From NCBI RefSeq assembly GCF_016612535.1, contig NZ_JAENXS010000002.1:248001-312000 (forward strand): a stretch of DNA of 64,000 bases, read 5' to 3'. The DNA is from Bradyrhizobium diazoefficiens. Lineage in GTDB: Bacteria; Pseudomonadota; Alphaproteobacteria; Rhizobiales; Xanthobacteraceae. Shown here piece after piece: positions 28,737-39,527 of this stretch (positions are counted from its first letter, which is position 1; each line of letters opens with the position of its first letter). The notes under the pieces are model-generated. The model saw only the letters and a program-made list of their open reading frames with translations, ran no database searches and was not told the origin of the DNA. Made by a program: the position numbers and the translations under genes.

Positions 28737-28758
28737 CGCCGGAATGTTCCTTCCGGCG
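28737..28758. other. Hairpin between tsf and pyrH
   Basis: CGCCGGAA (28737-28744) and TTCCGGCG (28751-28758) pair perfectly around a 6-base loop. It begins one base after the tsf stop codon and has no T-run, so it is more likely an RNA stability or partial attenuation element than a full terminator. Confidence 0.5.
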
Positions 28759-28796
28759 TGCCGCCGGAAGCGGCGCCCGGACAAGGAAAAGTGCTC

Positions 28797-29513
28797 ATGA
28801 CTGACCCGGTCTATCGTCGCGTCGTGATCAAGCTGTCCGGCGAATATCTCGCGGGACAGCAGGGGTTTGGCATAGATCAGCCGACCATCGACCGTGTTGC
28901 GGACGATCTGATCGCCGCCCGCCAGCTCGGAACCGAAGTTGCGGTCGTGATCGGCGGCGGCAACATCTTTCGTGGCGTCGAGGTGTCCTCGCGCGGCGTG
29001 TCGCGTCCGACCGGCGACACCATGGGCATGCTCGCGACCATGATGAACTGTCTCGCGCTCGAGGCCACGATCGAGCGCAAGGGCACGCCGGCGCGCACGC
29101 TGTCGGCCTTCGTCATGCCCGAAATTTCCGAGCTGTTCACCCGCACTGCGGCACATGAATACCTCGCCGAGGGCCGGATCGTGCTGCTCGGTGGCGGAAC
29201 CGGCAATCCGTTTTTTACCACCGATACGACCGCCGTGCTGCGCGCCGCCGAGATCGGCGCCCAGGCCGTCCTGAAGGCGACCAATGTCGACGGTGTCTAC
29301 TCGGCCGATCCGAAAAAGGATCCGACCGCTACGCGGTTCGACCGGCTGACGCATTCACAGGCCATCGAGGGCGGCTACAAGGTGATGGATGCGACCGCCT
29401 TCGCGCTTGCCCGCGAGACGTCGCTGCCTATCATCGTGTTCTCGATCGCGGAGCCGGGTTCGATCGGCGCGATTCTGCGTGGCGGTGGCCACGGAACCAT
29501 CGTCGCCGGTTGA
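28797..29513 (+). CDS. pyrH: Uridylate kinase
   Basis: A 238-residue UMP kinase of the bacterial amino-acid-kinase fold: [29 protein letters not shown], and [17 protein letters not shown]. It makes UDP from UMP with ATP for nucleotide synthesis. The ATG 28797 begins the expected [15 protein letters not shown]; the in-frame stretch upstream to 28659 overlaps tsf and is not used. Confidence 0.97.
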   Translation: MTDPVYRRVVIKLSGEYLAGQQGFGIDQPTIDRVADDLIAARQLGTEVAVVIGGGNIFRGVEVSSRGVSRPTGDTMGMLATMMNCLALEATIERKGTPARTLSAFVMPEISELFTRTAAHEYLAEGRIVLLGGGTGNPFFTTDTTAVLRAAEIGAQAVLKATNVDGVYSADPKKDPTATRFDRLTHSQAIEGGYKVMDATAFALARETSLPIIVFSIAEPGSIGAILRGGGHGTIVAG

Positions 29514-29579
29514 CGGCTCATCGCTCGCGTCCTGGGGAGGGGCGCGGAGAAGTCGCCGGGATTTTGAAGGAGAAACGTG

Positions 29580-30143
29580 ATGGCCACGGGTAATTTCGAC
29601 CTCAACGAAGTGAAGCGCCGCATGCAGGGCGCCATCCAGTCCCTCAAGCACGAGCTTGGCGGGCTGCGTACGGGCCGCGCGTCGGCCTCGATGCTCGATC
29701 CGGTGCAGGTCGAGGCTTACGGCAGCCACATGCCGCTGAACCAGCTCGCCACCGTCAGCGTGCCGGAGCCGCGAATGATCTCGGTGCAGGTCTGGGACAA
29801 GTCGATGGTCAAGCCGGTCGAGAAGGCGATCGTCGATTCCAATCTCGGCCTGTCGCCCGCGACCGAAGGCCAGGTGCTGCGCCTGCGCATCCCCGAGCTC
29901 AACGAGGAGCGTCGCAAGGAGCTCGTCAAGGTTGCGCACAAATACGCCGAAGCCGCCAAGGTCGCCGCGCGCCACGTCCGCCGCGACGGCCTGGACGTCC
30001 TGAAGAAGCTCGAGAAGAATCACGAGATGTCGGAGGACGATCAGAAGCGTCACGCCGACGAGGTGCAGAAGGTGACCGATGGCACCATCACCGAGATCGA
30101 CCAGCTGCTGGCCACCAAGGAAAAAGAAATCCTGACCGTTTAA
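29580..30143 (+). CDS. frr: Ribosome recycling factor
   Basis: A 187-residue factor that splits post-termination ribosomes with EF-G. Visible family blocks are [36 protein letters not shown] and the long helix [16 protein letters not shown]. Length is normal. ATG 29580 is preferred over the adjacent GTG at 29577; GAAGGAG lies a few bases upstream. Confidence 0.97.
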   Translation: MATGNFDLNEVKRRMQGAIQSLKHELGGLRTGRASASMLDPVQVEAYGSHMPLNQLATVSVPEPRMISVQVWDKSMVKPVEKAIVDSNLGLSPATEGQVLRLRIPELNEERRKELVKVAHKYAEAAKVAARHVRRDGLDVLKKLEKNHEMSEDDQKRHADEVQKVTDGTITEIDQLLATKEKEILTV

Positions 30144-30153
30144 GGCCGCCGTC

Positions 30154-30912
30154 ATGTCCAACGCCGCCGCGCCCGCAACGGAAGGACCTGACCGGTCCGA
30201 CGCGCCTGCGCACGTCGCCATCATCATGGATGGCAACGGGCGCTGGGCGGCCGCGCGCGGTCTGCCGCGAGCGGAGGGACATCGCCGTGGCGTCGAGGCG
30301 TTGCGCCGCGTGGTGCGTGCCTCGCACGAGCTCGGCATCCGCTATCTCACCATCTTCTCTTTCAGCTCGGAAAACTGGTCGCGTCCGGCGAGCGAGATCG
30401 GCGATCTCTTCGGTTTGTTGCGGCGCTTCATCCGCAACGATCTCGCAAGCCTGCACCGCGACGGCGTCAAGGTCCGCATTATCGGCGAGCGCGACGGGCT
30501 CGAGGGCGACATCTGCGCGCTCCTGAACGAGGCCGAAGAATTGACGCGCGACAACACGCGCCTCACGCTCGTCGTCGCCTTCAACTACGGCTCGCGGCAG
30601 GAGATCGCGAAAGCGGCGCAGAAGCTCGCACGCGAAGTCGCAGACGGCAGTCGCGATCCCGCCACGATCGACGCCGACAGCCTCGGCGCCCATCTCGATG
30701 CACCCGACATTCCCGATCCCGACCTCATCATCCGCACCAGCGGCGAGCAGCGCCTGTCCAATTTCCTGATGTGGCAGGCCGCCTATAGCGAGCTGGTGTT
30801 CGTGCCGATCCATTGGCCCGATTTCGACAAGGCGGCGCTCGAAAGCGCGATCGCCGAATTCGCCAGGCGCGAGCGCCGTTTCGGCGGCCTAGTCGCGAAA
30901 ACCGCCTCGTGA
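30154..30912 (+). CDS. uppS: Isoprenyl (undecaprenyl diphosphate) transferase
   Basis: A 252-residue cis-prenyltransferase that builds the lipid carrier for peptidoglycan and lipopolysaccharide. Motifs: [45 protein letters not shown], and the C-terminal [20 protein letters not shown]. It starts 10 bases after frr and its stop overlaps the cdsA start (GTGA). Confidence 0.96.
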   Translation: MSNAAAPATEGPDRSDAPAHVAIIMDGNGRWAAARGLPRAEGHRRGVEALRRVVRASHELGIRYLTIFSFSSENWSRPASEIGDLFGLLRRFIRNDLASLHRDGVKVRIIGERDGLEGDICALLNEAEELTRDNTRLTLVVAFNYGSRQEIAKAAQKLAREVADGSRDPATIDADSLGAHLDAPDIPDPDLIIRTSGEQRLSNFLMWQAAYSELVFVPIHWPDFDKAALESAIAEFARRERRFGGLVAKTAS

Positions 30913-31751
30913 GCGAACCTGACGCCGCACAGGCCGGCTCGGCGCCTGCCTCCAGCAATCTCGTGATGCGGGTTCTCGCAGCGCTGGTGCTTGCGCCGGT
31001 TACGATCGCGCTCGCCTATGCCGGTGGCTGGCTGTGGGCGCTTCTCGTCACCCTGGTATCGATCGGGCTGTTTGCGGAATGGCTGATGGTGGTGGAAGCG
31101 GGATCCGCTGCGCTGACCGGGGCAGGGACGATCGTCATCGCCATGATGGGAGCTTGCGTCGCCTTCGGCGCGCTCAAGACCGCTGTTATCACCGGCATCA
31201 TCGGCGGCGCGATCGTGACGCTGATCGCGCGAGGCAAGTTCGTTTGGGCCGCGACCGGGTTCGCCTATGCGTCCGCAGCGCTGCTGGCCTCGATCCTGAT
31301 GCGGCAGGATCTCGTCAACGGCTTCGCCGCACTGATGTTCGTGCTGCTCGTGGTGTGGGCGACCGATATCGGCGGCTATTTCGCCGGCCGTAGCATCGGC
31401 GGACCAAAGCTGTGGCCGCGCGTGAGCCCAAAGAAGACTTGGGCCGGGGCACTCGGCAGCGTCGTGGCAAGCCTCGCGGTCGCGGCCGGTTTTGCGGCCT
31501 CCGGCTTCGGCAAGGCCGTTCCGCTCTTGGTCCTCAGTGCCGTTCTCACCGTGGTCTCGCAAGCGGGCGATCTGTTCGAATCCGCGGTGAAAAGGCGCTT
31601 CGGCGTCAAGGATTCCAGTCACTTAATTCCCGGCCATGGCGGGCTTCTGGACCGTCTGGACGGCTTTGTCGCCGCCATCCTGGTGGCATGGATTATCGGC
31701 TTCCTCCGCCATGGTGTGCATAGCGCCGGAAGCGGACTTGTGGTTTGGTGA
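30909..31751 (+). CDS. cdsA: Phosphatidate cytidylyltransferase
   Basis: A 280-residue integral membrane enzyme making CDP-diacylglycerol, the precursor of all major phospholipids. About eight hydrophobic segments are visible, and the C-terminal signature [25 protein letters not shown] is present. The GTG at 30909 overlaps the uppS stop codon and gives the normal length, better than the 30813 start, which lies inside uppS. Confidence 0.93.
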   Translation: MSEPDAAQAGSAPASSNLVMRVLAALVLAPVTIALAYAGGWLWALLVTLVSIGLFAEWLMVVEAGSAALTGAGTIVIAMMGACVAFGALKTAVITGIIGGAIVTLIARGKFVWAATGFAYASAALLASILMRQDLVNGFAALMFVLLVVWATDIGGYFAGRSIGGPKLWPRVSPKKTWAGALGSVVASLAVAAGFAASGFGKAVPLLVLSAVLTVVSQAGDLFESAVKRRFGVKDSSHLIPGHGGLLDRLDGFVAAILVAWIIGFLRHGVHSAGSGLVVW

Positions 31752-31755
31752 GGAT

Positions 31756-32979
31756 ATGAGCGCAGTCCCTTTGCGTAACAACAAGCTTGCTGCGGCCGAC
31801 ATCCGAAGCGTCACTGTGCTCGGCGCCACCGGCTCGATCGGCGACAGCACGATGGATCTGCTGCGCGCCTCGCCCGAGCGCTATCGCGTCGAAGCCTTGA
31901 CGGCGAACAGCAATGTCGAGGCGCTCGCCAAGCTGGCGAAGGAATTTTCCGCGCGCTTTGTCGCGATCGCCGACGCCTCTAAGTTCGCAGAGCTCAAGGC
32001 CGCACTCGCGGGCACGAGCACCGAATGCGGCGCCGGCGAAAGCGCGGTGATCGAGGCGGGCGCACGACCGGCGGATTGGGTGATGGCGGCCGTCAGCGGC
32101 GCGGCCGGACTGAAGCCGGCTTTGGCTGCGGTCGATCGCGGTGCGCATGTTGCGCTCGCGAACAAGGAGTGCCTGGTTTGCGCCGGCGATTTCTTCATGC
32201 AGCGCGCAGCGAAAGCGGGCGCCTGTATCTTGCCGGCCGATTCCGAGCACAATGCGCTGTTTCAGGCGCTGGCATCGGGCAATCGCGACGAACTGGTTCG
32301 CGTCATCATCACCGCCTCGGGCGGGCCGTTCCGGACCTGGAAGCCGGCCGACATCGAGCGGGCGACCCTCGCGCAAGCCCTGAAGCATCCGAACTGGAGC
32401 ATGGGCCAGAAGATCACGATCGATTCCGCCTCGATGATGAACAAGGGGCTCGAGGTGATCGAGGCATCCTATCTGTTCGCGCTGACGCCCGACGAGATCG
32501 ACGTGCTGGTGCATCCGCAGTCGATCATCCACGGCATGGTCGAGTTCTCCGACCGCTCGGTGGTGGCCCAGCTCGGCTCGCCCGACATGCGCACGCCGAT
32601 CGCCCATTGTCTCGGCTGGCCCGACCGGATCAAGGGACCGGCGGCCAAGCTCGACCTGGCCAAGATCGGCCAGCTCACCTTCGAGGCGCCGGATTTCGAG
32701 CGGTTCCCCGGGCTTCGCCTGGCCTTCGATTCGCTCCGGCACGGCAAGGGGGCGACCACCGTCTACAACGCTGCCAACGAGGTCGCGGTCGCGGCCTTCA
32801 TCGCCGGCAAGATCCGGTTTGGCGCCATCGCCCGGCTGGTCGAGGCGACGCTGGAGGACTGGATCCGGGGCGGGAACCGGGGCCCCATGACCTCTGCGGA
32901 TGATGCCATATCCGTTGACCATGTTTCGCGAAATAAAGCTGCCGCCCTATTGCCTCAAATTGCCTTAAAGGCATCCTAG
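31756..32979 (+). CDS. dxr: 1-deoxy-D-xylulose 5-phosphate reductoisomerase
   Basis: A 407-residue enzyme of the MEP isoprenoid pathway. The NADPH site [15 protein letters not shown] is near residue 20; [13 protein letters not shown] and the active-site region [19 protein letters not shown] and [12 protein letters not shown] follow. It feeds the prenyl chain made by uppS. The ATG at 31756 is preceded by GTGAGGAT; the longer frame to 31636 overlaps cdsA. Confidence 0.96.
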   Translation: MSAVPLRNNKLAAADIRSVTVLGATGSIGDSTMDLLRASPERYRVEALTANSNVEALAKLAKEFSARFVAIADASKFAELKAALAGTSTECGAGESAVIEAGARPADWVMAAVSGAAGLKPALAAVDRGAHVALANKECLVCAGDFFMQRAAKAGACILPADSEHNALFQALASGNRDELVRVIITASGGPFRTWKPADIERATLAQALKHPNWSMGQKITIDSASMMNKGLEVIEASYLFALTPDEIDVLVHPQSIIHGMVEFSDRSVVAQLGSPDMRTPIAHCLGWPDRIKGPAAKLDLAKIGQLTFEAPDFERFPGLRLAFDSLRHGKGATTVYNAANEVAVAAFIAGKIRFGAIARLVEATLEDWIRGGNRGPMTSADDAISVDHVSRNKAAALLPQIALKAS

Positions 32980-33023
32980 GTAGTTCGGGGCCAGGGCCTT
33001 GCGGCGCTGGATGAGGGAATTCG

Positions 33024-34175
33024 ATGATCGACTTTTTCGTCCATAGTTTCAATATGTTGAGCCATGGGCTCCTCGGTTACGCAGTTCCTTTCCTGTTCGT
33101 CCTGACCATCGTCGTGTTCTTCCATGAGCTCGGCCATTTCCTGGTCGCGCGCTGGGCCGGCGTTCGGGTGTTAACCTTTTCGCTCGGCTTCGGACCTGAG
33201 TTGGTTGGTTTCAACGACCGCCATGGCACCCGCTGGAAGATCTCGGCGATCCCGCTCGGCGGCTACGTCAAGTTCTTCGGCGACGAGAGCGAGGCCTCCA
33301 CGCCGTCGGCCCAGACACTCGCCGCCATGACGGACGAGGAGCGCGCCGGCAGCTTCCATCACAAGAAGGTCGGCCCGCGCGCAGCCGTCGTCGCGGCCGG
33401 ACCGATTGCCAATTTCATCCTCGGCGCACTGATTTTCGCAGGCATGGCCCTGTATTACGGCAAGCCGAGCACGATCGCGCGTGTGGACGGCGTCGTCGCG
33501 GACGGCGCTGCGGCCGCCGCCGGCTTCAAGATCGGCGACGTCGTCGTGCAGATCGACGGCAAGTCGATCGAGAGCTTTGCCGACATGCAGCGGATCGTCG
33601 CGACGAGCGCCGGTTCGGCGCTGGTCTTCCGGGTGAAGCGGGATGGTTCGGTGGTGTCGTTGACCGCGACGCCGGCGCTGCTGGAGCGCAAGGATCCGTT
33701 CGGCAACAGCCACCGCGTCGGCGTGCTCGGCGTCGAACACAAGTCCCAGGCCGGTGAGGCCTCGACCTCGCCGGTTGGTGTCGGCGAGGCGCTCAAGATC
33801 GGGGTCGAGCAGGTCTGGTTCATCATCACCAGCACCTTCAAGTTCCTGGGCTCGCTGTTTATCGGACAGGGCAATCCGAACGAGGTCAGCGGCGTCCTCG
33901 GCATTGCCAAGATGTCAGGGCAGGCGGCCAGCGCCGGGTTCCAGTTCGTGATCAATCTGTGCGCGGTGTTGTCGGTCTCGATCGGCCTGTTGAATCTGTT
34001 CCCGATCCCGCTGCTCGATGGCGGTCACCTTCTGTTCTACACGGCCGAGGTCGTGCGCGGCCGTCCGCTGTCCGAGCGGACCCAGGAGATGGGGTTCCGA
34101 ATCGGGCTCGGTCTGGTGCTGATGCTGATGGTGTTTGCGACCTACAACGACATCCTTCGGATGGCGGCTTCCTGA
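33024..34175 (+). CDS. rseP: RseP-type site-2 membrane metalloprotease
   Basis: A 383-residue M50 protease. The zinc site HELGH (FFHELGHFLVARW) lies near residue 34 in the first helix, a PDZ domain with GAAAAAGFKIGDVVVQIDG follows around residues 135-200, and the second zinc motif NLFPIPLLDGGHLLFY is near residue 325. It cleaves transmembrane regulators after a first cut. The spacing to bamA (175 bases) leaves room for a promoter. Confidence 0.95.
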   Translation: MIDFFVHSFNMLSHGLLGYAVPFLFVLTIVVFFHELGHFLVARWAGVRVLTFSLGFGPELVGFNDRHGTRWKISAIPLGGYVKFFGDESEASTPSAQTLAAMTDEERAGSFHHKKVGPRAAVVAAGPIANFILGALIFAGMALYYGKPSTIARVDGVVADGAAAAAGFKIGDVVVQIDGKSIESFADMQRIVATSAGSALVFRVKRDGSVVSLTATPALLERKDPFGNSHRVGVLGVEHKSQAGEASTSPVGVGEALKIGVEQVWFIITSTFKFLGSLFIGQGNPNEVSGVLGIAKMSGQAASAGFQFVINLCAVLSVSIGLLNLFPIPLLDGGHLLFYTAEVVRGRPLSERTQEMGFRIGLGLVLMLMVFATYNDILRMAAS

Positions 34176-34350
34176 TAGGGGCTTTTTTGTGGCGTTGCTG
34201 TTGGGCAACGTCTTGGAATGAAATTGAAATTACGGCGTGCTCGGCCGTTTGCTGCGTCGGTGAAATTGGCTACAAGCGGCTTGAACTTGGGGAATCTCCC
34301 AGACCGGCTTTGGGGTTGGGTCTGGTACGTTGATAAGGGCGCGTTGCGCA

Positions 34351-36885
34351 ATGAAGTTTGGACTGCGACTCCGGGGTGGCTTGCTAGCGACCCTGATCAT
34401 GTTCGGCGCGCCGGTGGTTGCCCCGATTGGGGCTGTTTTCGTGCCTTCGTCTGCGCTTGCCCAGACCGTGCAGTCGATTTCCGTCGAAGGGAATCGCCGG
34501 GTCGAAGTGGAGACGATCCGCTCCTATTTCAAGCCGGGTCCGGGTGGTCACCTTGATCAGGGCGCCATCGATGATGGCCTCAAGGCGCTGATCGAGACCG
34601 GTTTGTTCCAGGACGTGAAGATCAACCGCGGCGCCGGCGGCCAGCTCATCGTCTCGGTGGTGGAAAACCCGGTGATCGGCCGCGTCGCGTTCGAGGGCAA
34701 CAAGAAGATCAAGGACGAGCAGCTCACCGCCGAAGTCCAGTCCAAGGCCCGCGGCACGTTCTCCCGCGCCATGGTGCAGTCGGACACGCTGCGAATCGCC
34801 GAAATCTATCGTCGCTCCGGCCGCTATGACGTGACCGTCAACCCCGAGATCATCGAGCAGCCGAACAACCGCGTCGATCTCGTCTTCACGATCAACGAAG
34901 GCGCCAAGACCGCGGTGAAATCGATCGAGTTCGTCGGCAACACCGCGTTCTCGTCCTACCGCCTCAGGGACGTCATCAAGACCCACGAATCGAATTTGCT
35001 GAGCTTCCTCAGCAGCGGTGACATCTACGATCCGGACCGCGTCGAGGCCGACCGCGACCTGATTCGCCGCTTCTACCTCAAGAACGGCTTCGCCGACGTT
35101 CAGGTCGTCGCCGCGCTCACCGAATACGATCCCGAGAAGAAGGGCTTCAACGTCACCTTCAAGATCGAGGAAGGCCAGCAGTACCGCGTCGGTACCGTCG
35201 ATTTCCGCACCAGTATCGCGAACTTCGACGCGAGCACGTTGCGGTCCTTTTCGCGCGTCAATGTCGGCTCGCTCTACAATGTCGAATCGGTCGAGAAGTC
35301 GGTCGAGGACATGCAGATCGAGGCCTCGCGCCGCGGTTACGCCTTCGCGGTGGTGCGTCCGGGCGGCGATCGCAATTTCGATGCGCACACCGTCTCGGTC
35401 GTGTTCAACATCGACGAGGGTCCGCGCACCTATATCGAACGCATCAACATCCGCGGCAACACCCGTACCCGTGACTACGTGATCCGTCGCGAGTTCGATA
35501 TCTCCGAGGGTGACGCCTACAATCGTGCGCTGGTCGATCGCGCCGAGCGCCGCCTGAAGAACCTCGACTACTTCAAGACCGTGAAGATCACGACGGAGCC
35601 GGGCTCCTCCAGCGACCGCGTAGTCTTGAACGTCGATCTCGAGGAGAAGTCGACCGGTGACTTCTCGGTCTCGGGCGGTTACTCGACGACCGACGGTGCG
35701 CTGGCTGAAGTCTCGGTCTCCGAGCGCAACCTGCTCGGCCGTGGCCTGTTCGCCAAGGCGTCGGTCACCTACGGCCAGTATGCGCGCGGCTATTCGCTGT
35801 CGTTCGTCGAGCCGTATCTGCTCGACTACCGTATCGCGCTGGGTCTCGACTTCTATCAGCGCACCCAGCTGTCCAACAGCTACATCTCCTACGGCACCAA
35901 GACGCTGGGCTTCTCACCGCGCCTCGGCTTCTCCTTGCGTGAAGATCTGGCGCTCCAGCTGCGCTACTCGGTCTACCAGCAGGAAATCACGCTGCCGTAC
36001 TACCTGGCGAACTGTAACAACATCATTGGTTCGTCGGCGTTCAACCCGAGCCCGGCCTTTGCCAACCTCAACGGCATCGACCTGAGCTCGACCAACGGCC
36101 TCGGCTGCTACAGCGACGGCGAAGCGTCTCTGCCGGTCCGCAAGGAGCTCGCCGGCGGCAAGACCCTGACCTCAGCGCTCGGCTACTCGCTGACCTACAA
36201 TACGCTCGACAACAACAAGAACCCGACCGACGGCCTGATCATCGACTTCAAGCAGGACTTCGCCGGCGTCGGCGGCGACGTCTCCTACCTGAAGTCCGTC
36301 GCTGATGCGAAGTACTACCAGTCGCTGGTGTCTGATCTCGTCGGCCTCGTCCACCTTCAGGGCGGTGTTCTGACCAAGGTCGGCAGCGACCTGCGCATGC
36401 TCGATCACTTCCAGATGGGTCCGAATCTCGTTCGCGGCTTTGCCCCGAACGGCATCGGCCCGCGCGATTTGAACCCCTATGGCACGCAGGATGCGCTCGG
36501 CGGCACCAAGTACTGGGGCGCTTCGCTCGAATTGCAGATGCCGTTCTGGTTCCTGCCCAAGGAAGTGGGTCTGAAGGGCGCGGTCTACGCCGACGCCGGT
36601 GGTCTCTACGACTACCAGGGTCCGACGACCTGGGCGCTGACAGGTGAAACGACGACGACCAGGAACTCGTCCTGTACGGCGTCGACGATCTCTCCGGGAG
36701 CCTCGCCCGGCACCTGTACCGGCTTGGTCTACGACGACAGCAAGGTCATCCGGTCGTCGGTCGGTGTCGGCCTGATCTGGGCCTCGCCGTTCGGTCCGCT
36801 GCGCTTCGACTACGCGGTGCCGCTCACCAAGGGCAAGTATGACCGCACGCAGGAATTCCGGTTCGGCGGCGGCACGACGTTCTAA
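34351..36885 (+). CDS. bamA: Outer membrane protein assembly factor BamA
   Basis: An 844-residue Omp85 protein. A signal peptide ends near SSALAQ, five POTRA domains cover about residues 35-420 (VQSISVEGNRRVEVETI; INIRGNTRTRDYVIRREF), and a 16-strand barrel follows with the L6 motif VRGF at about residue 694 and a terminal GGGTTF. It inserts beta-barrel proteins into the outer membrane. ATG 34351 gives the expected signal peptide; the 34330 start adds seven residues. Confidence 0.97.
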   Translation: MKFGLRLRGGLLATLIMFGAPVVAPIGAVFVPSSALAQTVQSISVEGNRRVEVETIRSYFKPGPGGHLDQGAIDDGLKALIETGLFQDVKINRGAGGQLIVSVVENPVIGRVAFEGNKKIKDEQLTAEVQSKARGTFSRAMVQSDTLRIAEIYRRSGRYDVTVNPEIIEQPNNRVDLVFTINEGAKTAVKSIEFVGNTAFSSYRLRDVIKTHESNLLSFLSSGDIYDPDRVEADRDLIRRFYLKNGFADVQVVAALTEYDPEKKGFNVTFKIEEGQQYRVGTVDFRTSIANFDASTLRSFSRVNVGSLYNVESVEKSVEDMQIEASRRGYAFAVVRPGGDRNFDAHTVSVVFNIDEGPRTYIERINIRGNTRTRDYVIRREFDISEGDAYNRALVDRAERRLKNLDYFKTVKITTEPGSSSDRVVLNVDLEEKSTGDFSVSGGYSTTDGALAEVSVSERNLLGRGLFAKASVTYGQYARGYSLSFVEPYLLDYRIALGLDFYQRTQLSNSYISYGTKTLGFSPRLGFSLREDLALQLRYSVYQQEITLPYYLANCNNIIGSSAFNPSPAFANLNGIDLSSTNGLGCYSDGEASLPVRKELAGGKTLTSALGYSLTYNTLDNNKNPTDGLIIDFKQDFAGVGGDVSYLKSVADAKYYQSLVSDLVGLVHLQGGVLTKVGSDLRMLDHFQMGPNLVRGFAPNGIGPRDLNPYGTQDALGGTKYWGASLELQMPFWFLPKEVGLKGAVYADAGGLYDYQGPTTWALTGETTTTRNSSCTASTISPGASPGTCTGLVYDDSKVIRSSVGVGLIWASPFGPLRFDYAVPLTKGKYDRTQEFRFGGGTTF

Positions 36886-36896
36886 TTCGAACAGCA

Positions 36897-36945
36897 GGGC
36901 ATGATCCGGCCCCACGTGGGGCCGGTCTCGAAAAAGATCGTGCTC
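36897..36945. repeat. Rhizobial-type intergenic palindromic element
   Basis: Outer arms GGGCATGATC (near 36897-36906) and GATCGTGCTC (36936-36945) are near-inverse, and the inside holds a perfect 20-base palindrome at 36906-36925 (CCGGCCCCAC and its complement). Its form recalls the abundant GCATGATC...GATCATGC elements of Rhizobiales. It lies just after bamA and may also act as a terminator. Confidence 0.65.
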
Positions 36946-37012
36946 AATCCGTGAGATAAGGCATGATGCGGCCTCATCGCTTCATGCCGAAGCCGGACCG
37001 CGACGGGGTGGA

Positions 37013-38080
37013 ATGGCGCAGCCGACCTTCTTCACAAAGCCGCCAGCGTCAACGCTGGCTGACATTGCCGCGCTGACCAAGGCACAATTGGTCGATCCCA
37101 CCCGGGGCGATCATGTCATCACGGGCCTCGCTTCGCTCGACGAAGCCGGTCCGATGCATTTGGCATTTTTCGACAACCTCAAATATGCCGATGAGCTCAA
37201 GGCGACCAAGGCAGGCGCCTGCCTGGTGAGTCCGCGCTTCGAGGCTCGGGTGCCCGCCCATGTGGCCGTGCTGCGGGCGGCGCAGCCGTTTCGAGCCTTC
37301 GTCGGGATCGCGCGGCAATGGCACGGCGATGCGTTGAGGCCGCAATCCTGGGTCGGCAATGACGGCATCGCGCCGTCGGCGATCATCGATCCCTCGGCCC
37401 GTATCGAGGACGGCGTCATTGTCGATCCGCTCGCCGTCATCGGGCCGGATGTCGAGATCGGCAGCGGCACGGTGGTCGGCGTCGGTGCGGTGATCGGCCC
37501 CGGCGTCAAGATCGGCCGGGACTGCAATGTCGGCGCCCGCACGGCAATCCAGTGCACGCTGATCGGCAACAATGTCCTGATCCATCCCGGCTGCTCGATC
37601 GGCCAGGACGGCTACGGCTTCATCTTCTTCGGCCCCGAGGGTCATCTGAAGGTGCCGCAGACCGGGCGCGTGCTGATCCAGAACGATGTCGAGGTCGGCG
37701 CCGGCACCACCATCGACCGCGGGTCCTTGCGTGACACCGTGATCGGCGAGGGCACCAAAATCGACAATCAGGTCCAGATCGGCCACAATGTGACGATCGG
37801 TCGGCACTGCCTGCTGGCAGCCCAGATCGGGCTCGCGGGCAGCCTGACCATCGGCGACAACGTGGCGCTGGGAGCGAAGGTTGGCATCAACAATCACCTC
37901 AAGATCGGTGATGGAGCCCAGGTGACGGCGATGAGCGGGGTCAAGGACGACATCCCGCCGGGCGGTCGCTGGGGCGGTTTTTTTGCCAAGCCGACCAAGC
38001 AGTGGTTCAAGGAGATCATCGCGGTGGAGCGTCTGGTGCGCGACAGCAGGGCCGATCCGAAGGACGAGGGACGGGAATGA
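37013..38080 (+). CDS. lpxD: UDP-3-O-acylglucosamine N-acyltransferase
   Basis: A 355-residue left-handed beta-helix enzyme for the third lipid A step. The hexapeptide repeats fill the middle ([34 protein letters not shown], with candidate catalytic His in the GHN segment) and a uridine-binding N-terminal domain covers about residues 1-110. Its stop codon overlaps the fabZ start (ATGA). Confidence 0.96.
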   Translation: MAQPTFFTKPPASTLADIAALTKAQLVDPTRGDHVITGLASLDEAGPMHLAFFDNLKYADELKATKAGACLVSPRFEARVPAHVAVLRAAQPFRAFVGIARQWHGDALRPQSWVGNDGIAPSAIIDPSARIEDGVIVDPLAVIGPDVEIGSGTVVGVGAVIGPGVKIGRDCNVGARTAIQCTLIGNNVLIHPGCSIGQDGYGFIFFGPEGHLKVPQTGRVLIQNDVEVGAGTTIDRGSLRDTVIGEGTKIDNQVQIGHNVTIGRHCLLAAQIGLAGSLTIGDNVALGAKVGINNHLKIGDGAQVTAMSGVKDDIPPGGRWGGFFAKPTKQWFKEIIAVERLVRDSRADPKDEGRE

Positions 38081-38538
38081 CGGCGGAATCACCTGTTAAG
38101 TTCGAGCTGGTGGATATCAATGCGATCCTCCAGACCCTGCCGCACCGTTTTCCGATGCTGCTGATCGACCGGGTGATCAACATCCGGGCCGATTACAGCG
38201 GCATCGGCATCAAGAACGTCACCTTCAACGAGCCGGCCTTCCAGGGCCATTTCCCCGAACGTCCGGTCTATCCGGGCGTCATGATGATCGAGGCCATGGC
38301 GCAGACCGCGGGCGTGATCGGCATCAAGTCGGTCGAGGGCACCGAGAAGCCGCGGGCGGTCTATTTCCTCACCATCGACAAGTGCAAGTTCCGCAAGCCC
38401 GTGCTGCCCGGTGATACCATCGAGTATCACATGCGCTCGGTCGGCCGCCGCAAGAGCATGTGGTGGTTTCACGGCGATGCCAAGGTCAACGGCCAGGTCG
38501 TCGCCGAAGCCGATGTCGGGGCCATGCTGACCGACTGA
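38077..38538 (+). CDS. fabZ: 3-hydroxyacyl-ACP dehydratase FabZ
   Basis: A 153-residue hot-dog-fold dehydratase of fatty acid synthesis. Catalytic His sits in [18 protein letters not shown] and the acidic partner in the same block; the [11 protein letters not shown] segment precedes it. It draws on the 3-hydroxyacyl-ACP pool that the LpxA and LpxD acyltransferases also use, which explains the operon position. ATG 38077 overlaps the lpxD stop. Confidence 0.96.
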   Translation: MTAESPVKFELVDINAILQTLPHRFPMLLIDRVINIRADYSGIGIKNVTFNEPAFQGHFPERPVYPGVMMIEAMAQTAGVIGIKSVEGTEKPRAVYFLTIDKCKFRKPVLPGDTIEYHMRSVGRRKSMWWFHGDAKVNGQVVAEADVGAMLTD

Positions 38539-38725
38539 GGCCGGCGCGCCGTCCGTTCAAATGTTGGATGAGGTCGTTGATGCGAGCGCCCGGCTTGCTC
38601 AGCCTGTATCTGAAACACGCCGAGATCATACGTCACTGGACAGATCGGGCGCAGTCGCGCTAACCAGCGGAAAGCCTAGCAAGTTCAACACATAGTCAGA
38701 CCTTCTTGATAAGTAAGATCGCTTG

Positions 38726-39520
38726 ATGAGTAAGATCGACCCCACCGCGCGGGTGGAAGACGGCGCTGTGATCGGCGAGGGCACCGAGATCGGGCCCTAT
38801 TGCATCATCGGCCCGCATGTTGTGATCGGCAAGAACTGCAAGCTGATCGGACACGTGCATATCACGGCGCAAACCACGATCGGCGACGATTGCACCATCT
38901 ATCCGTTCGCCTCGCTCGGCACGCCGCCGCAATCGCTCAGCTATCGCGGCGAGCTGACCAAGCTGACCATCGGCTCCGGCTGCACCATTCGCGAATCCGT
39001 GACCATGAACGCCGGCACCGTCGCCGGTGGCGGCATCACGGAGGTCGGCGAGCGCAACTATTTCATGAACTGCAGCCATGTCGGCCACGACTGCCATGTC
39101 GGCAACGACGTGATCTTCGCGACCTCCGCGACGCTCGGCGGTCATTGCGAGATCGGTGACTTCGTCTTCATCGGCGGTCTCTCCGCGGTGCATCAGTTCA
39201 CGCGTATCGGTCCGCAGGTTATGGTCGGCGGGGTCTGCGGCGTGCGCGATGACATCATCCCGTTCGGGCTCGTCAACGGCCAGTATGCGGTGCTCGAGGG
39301 CCTCAATATCATCGGCATGAAGCGACGTCAGTTCACCAAGCAGCGGCTTGTCACGGTGCGGGCGTTCTACCAAAAACTGTTCCATGGACCCGGTATGTTT
39401 GCCGAGCGGCTCGCAGCGGTGCAACCGCTCGTGGACGAGGATCCCGCGATTGCCGAGATCCTCGACTTCATCGGCAAGGGCAAGCATCGTCCGCTCTGTC
39501 TTCCCGCCATCGCAAAGTGA
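38726..39520 (+). CDS. lpxA: UDP-N-acetylglucosamine acyltransferase
   Basis: A 264-residue left-handed beta-helix enzyme for the first lipid A step. The N-terminal hexapeptides (IDPTARVEDGAVIGEGTEIG, IGPHVVIGKNCKLIGHV) and the active-site block MNCSHVGHDCHVGNDVIF are clear, as is the C-terminal helical part. The ATG at 38726 is preferred over a TTG three bases earlier. A 187-base gap without a recognised gene separates it from fabZ. Confidence 0.96.
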   Translation: MSKIDPTARVEDGAVIGEGTEIGPYCIIGPHVVIGKNCKLIGHVHITAQTTIGDDCTIYPFASLGTPPQSLSYRGELTKLTIGSGCTIRESVTMNAGTVAGGGITEVGERNYFMNCSHVGHDCHVGNDVIFATSATLGGHCEIGDFVFIGGLSAVHQFTRIGPQVMVGGVCGVRDDIIPFGLVNGQYAVLEGLNIIGMKRRQFTKQRLVTVRAFYQKLFHGPGMFAERLAAVQPLVDEDPAIAEILDFIGKGKHRPLCLPAIAK

Positions 39521-39527
39521 CGTCGGG

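Noticed and set aside
34176..34350. Possible terminator (T-run at 34185-34191) after rseP
   Set aside because: The T-run is not preceded by a convincing hairpin, so I did not list it as a terminator.
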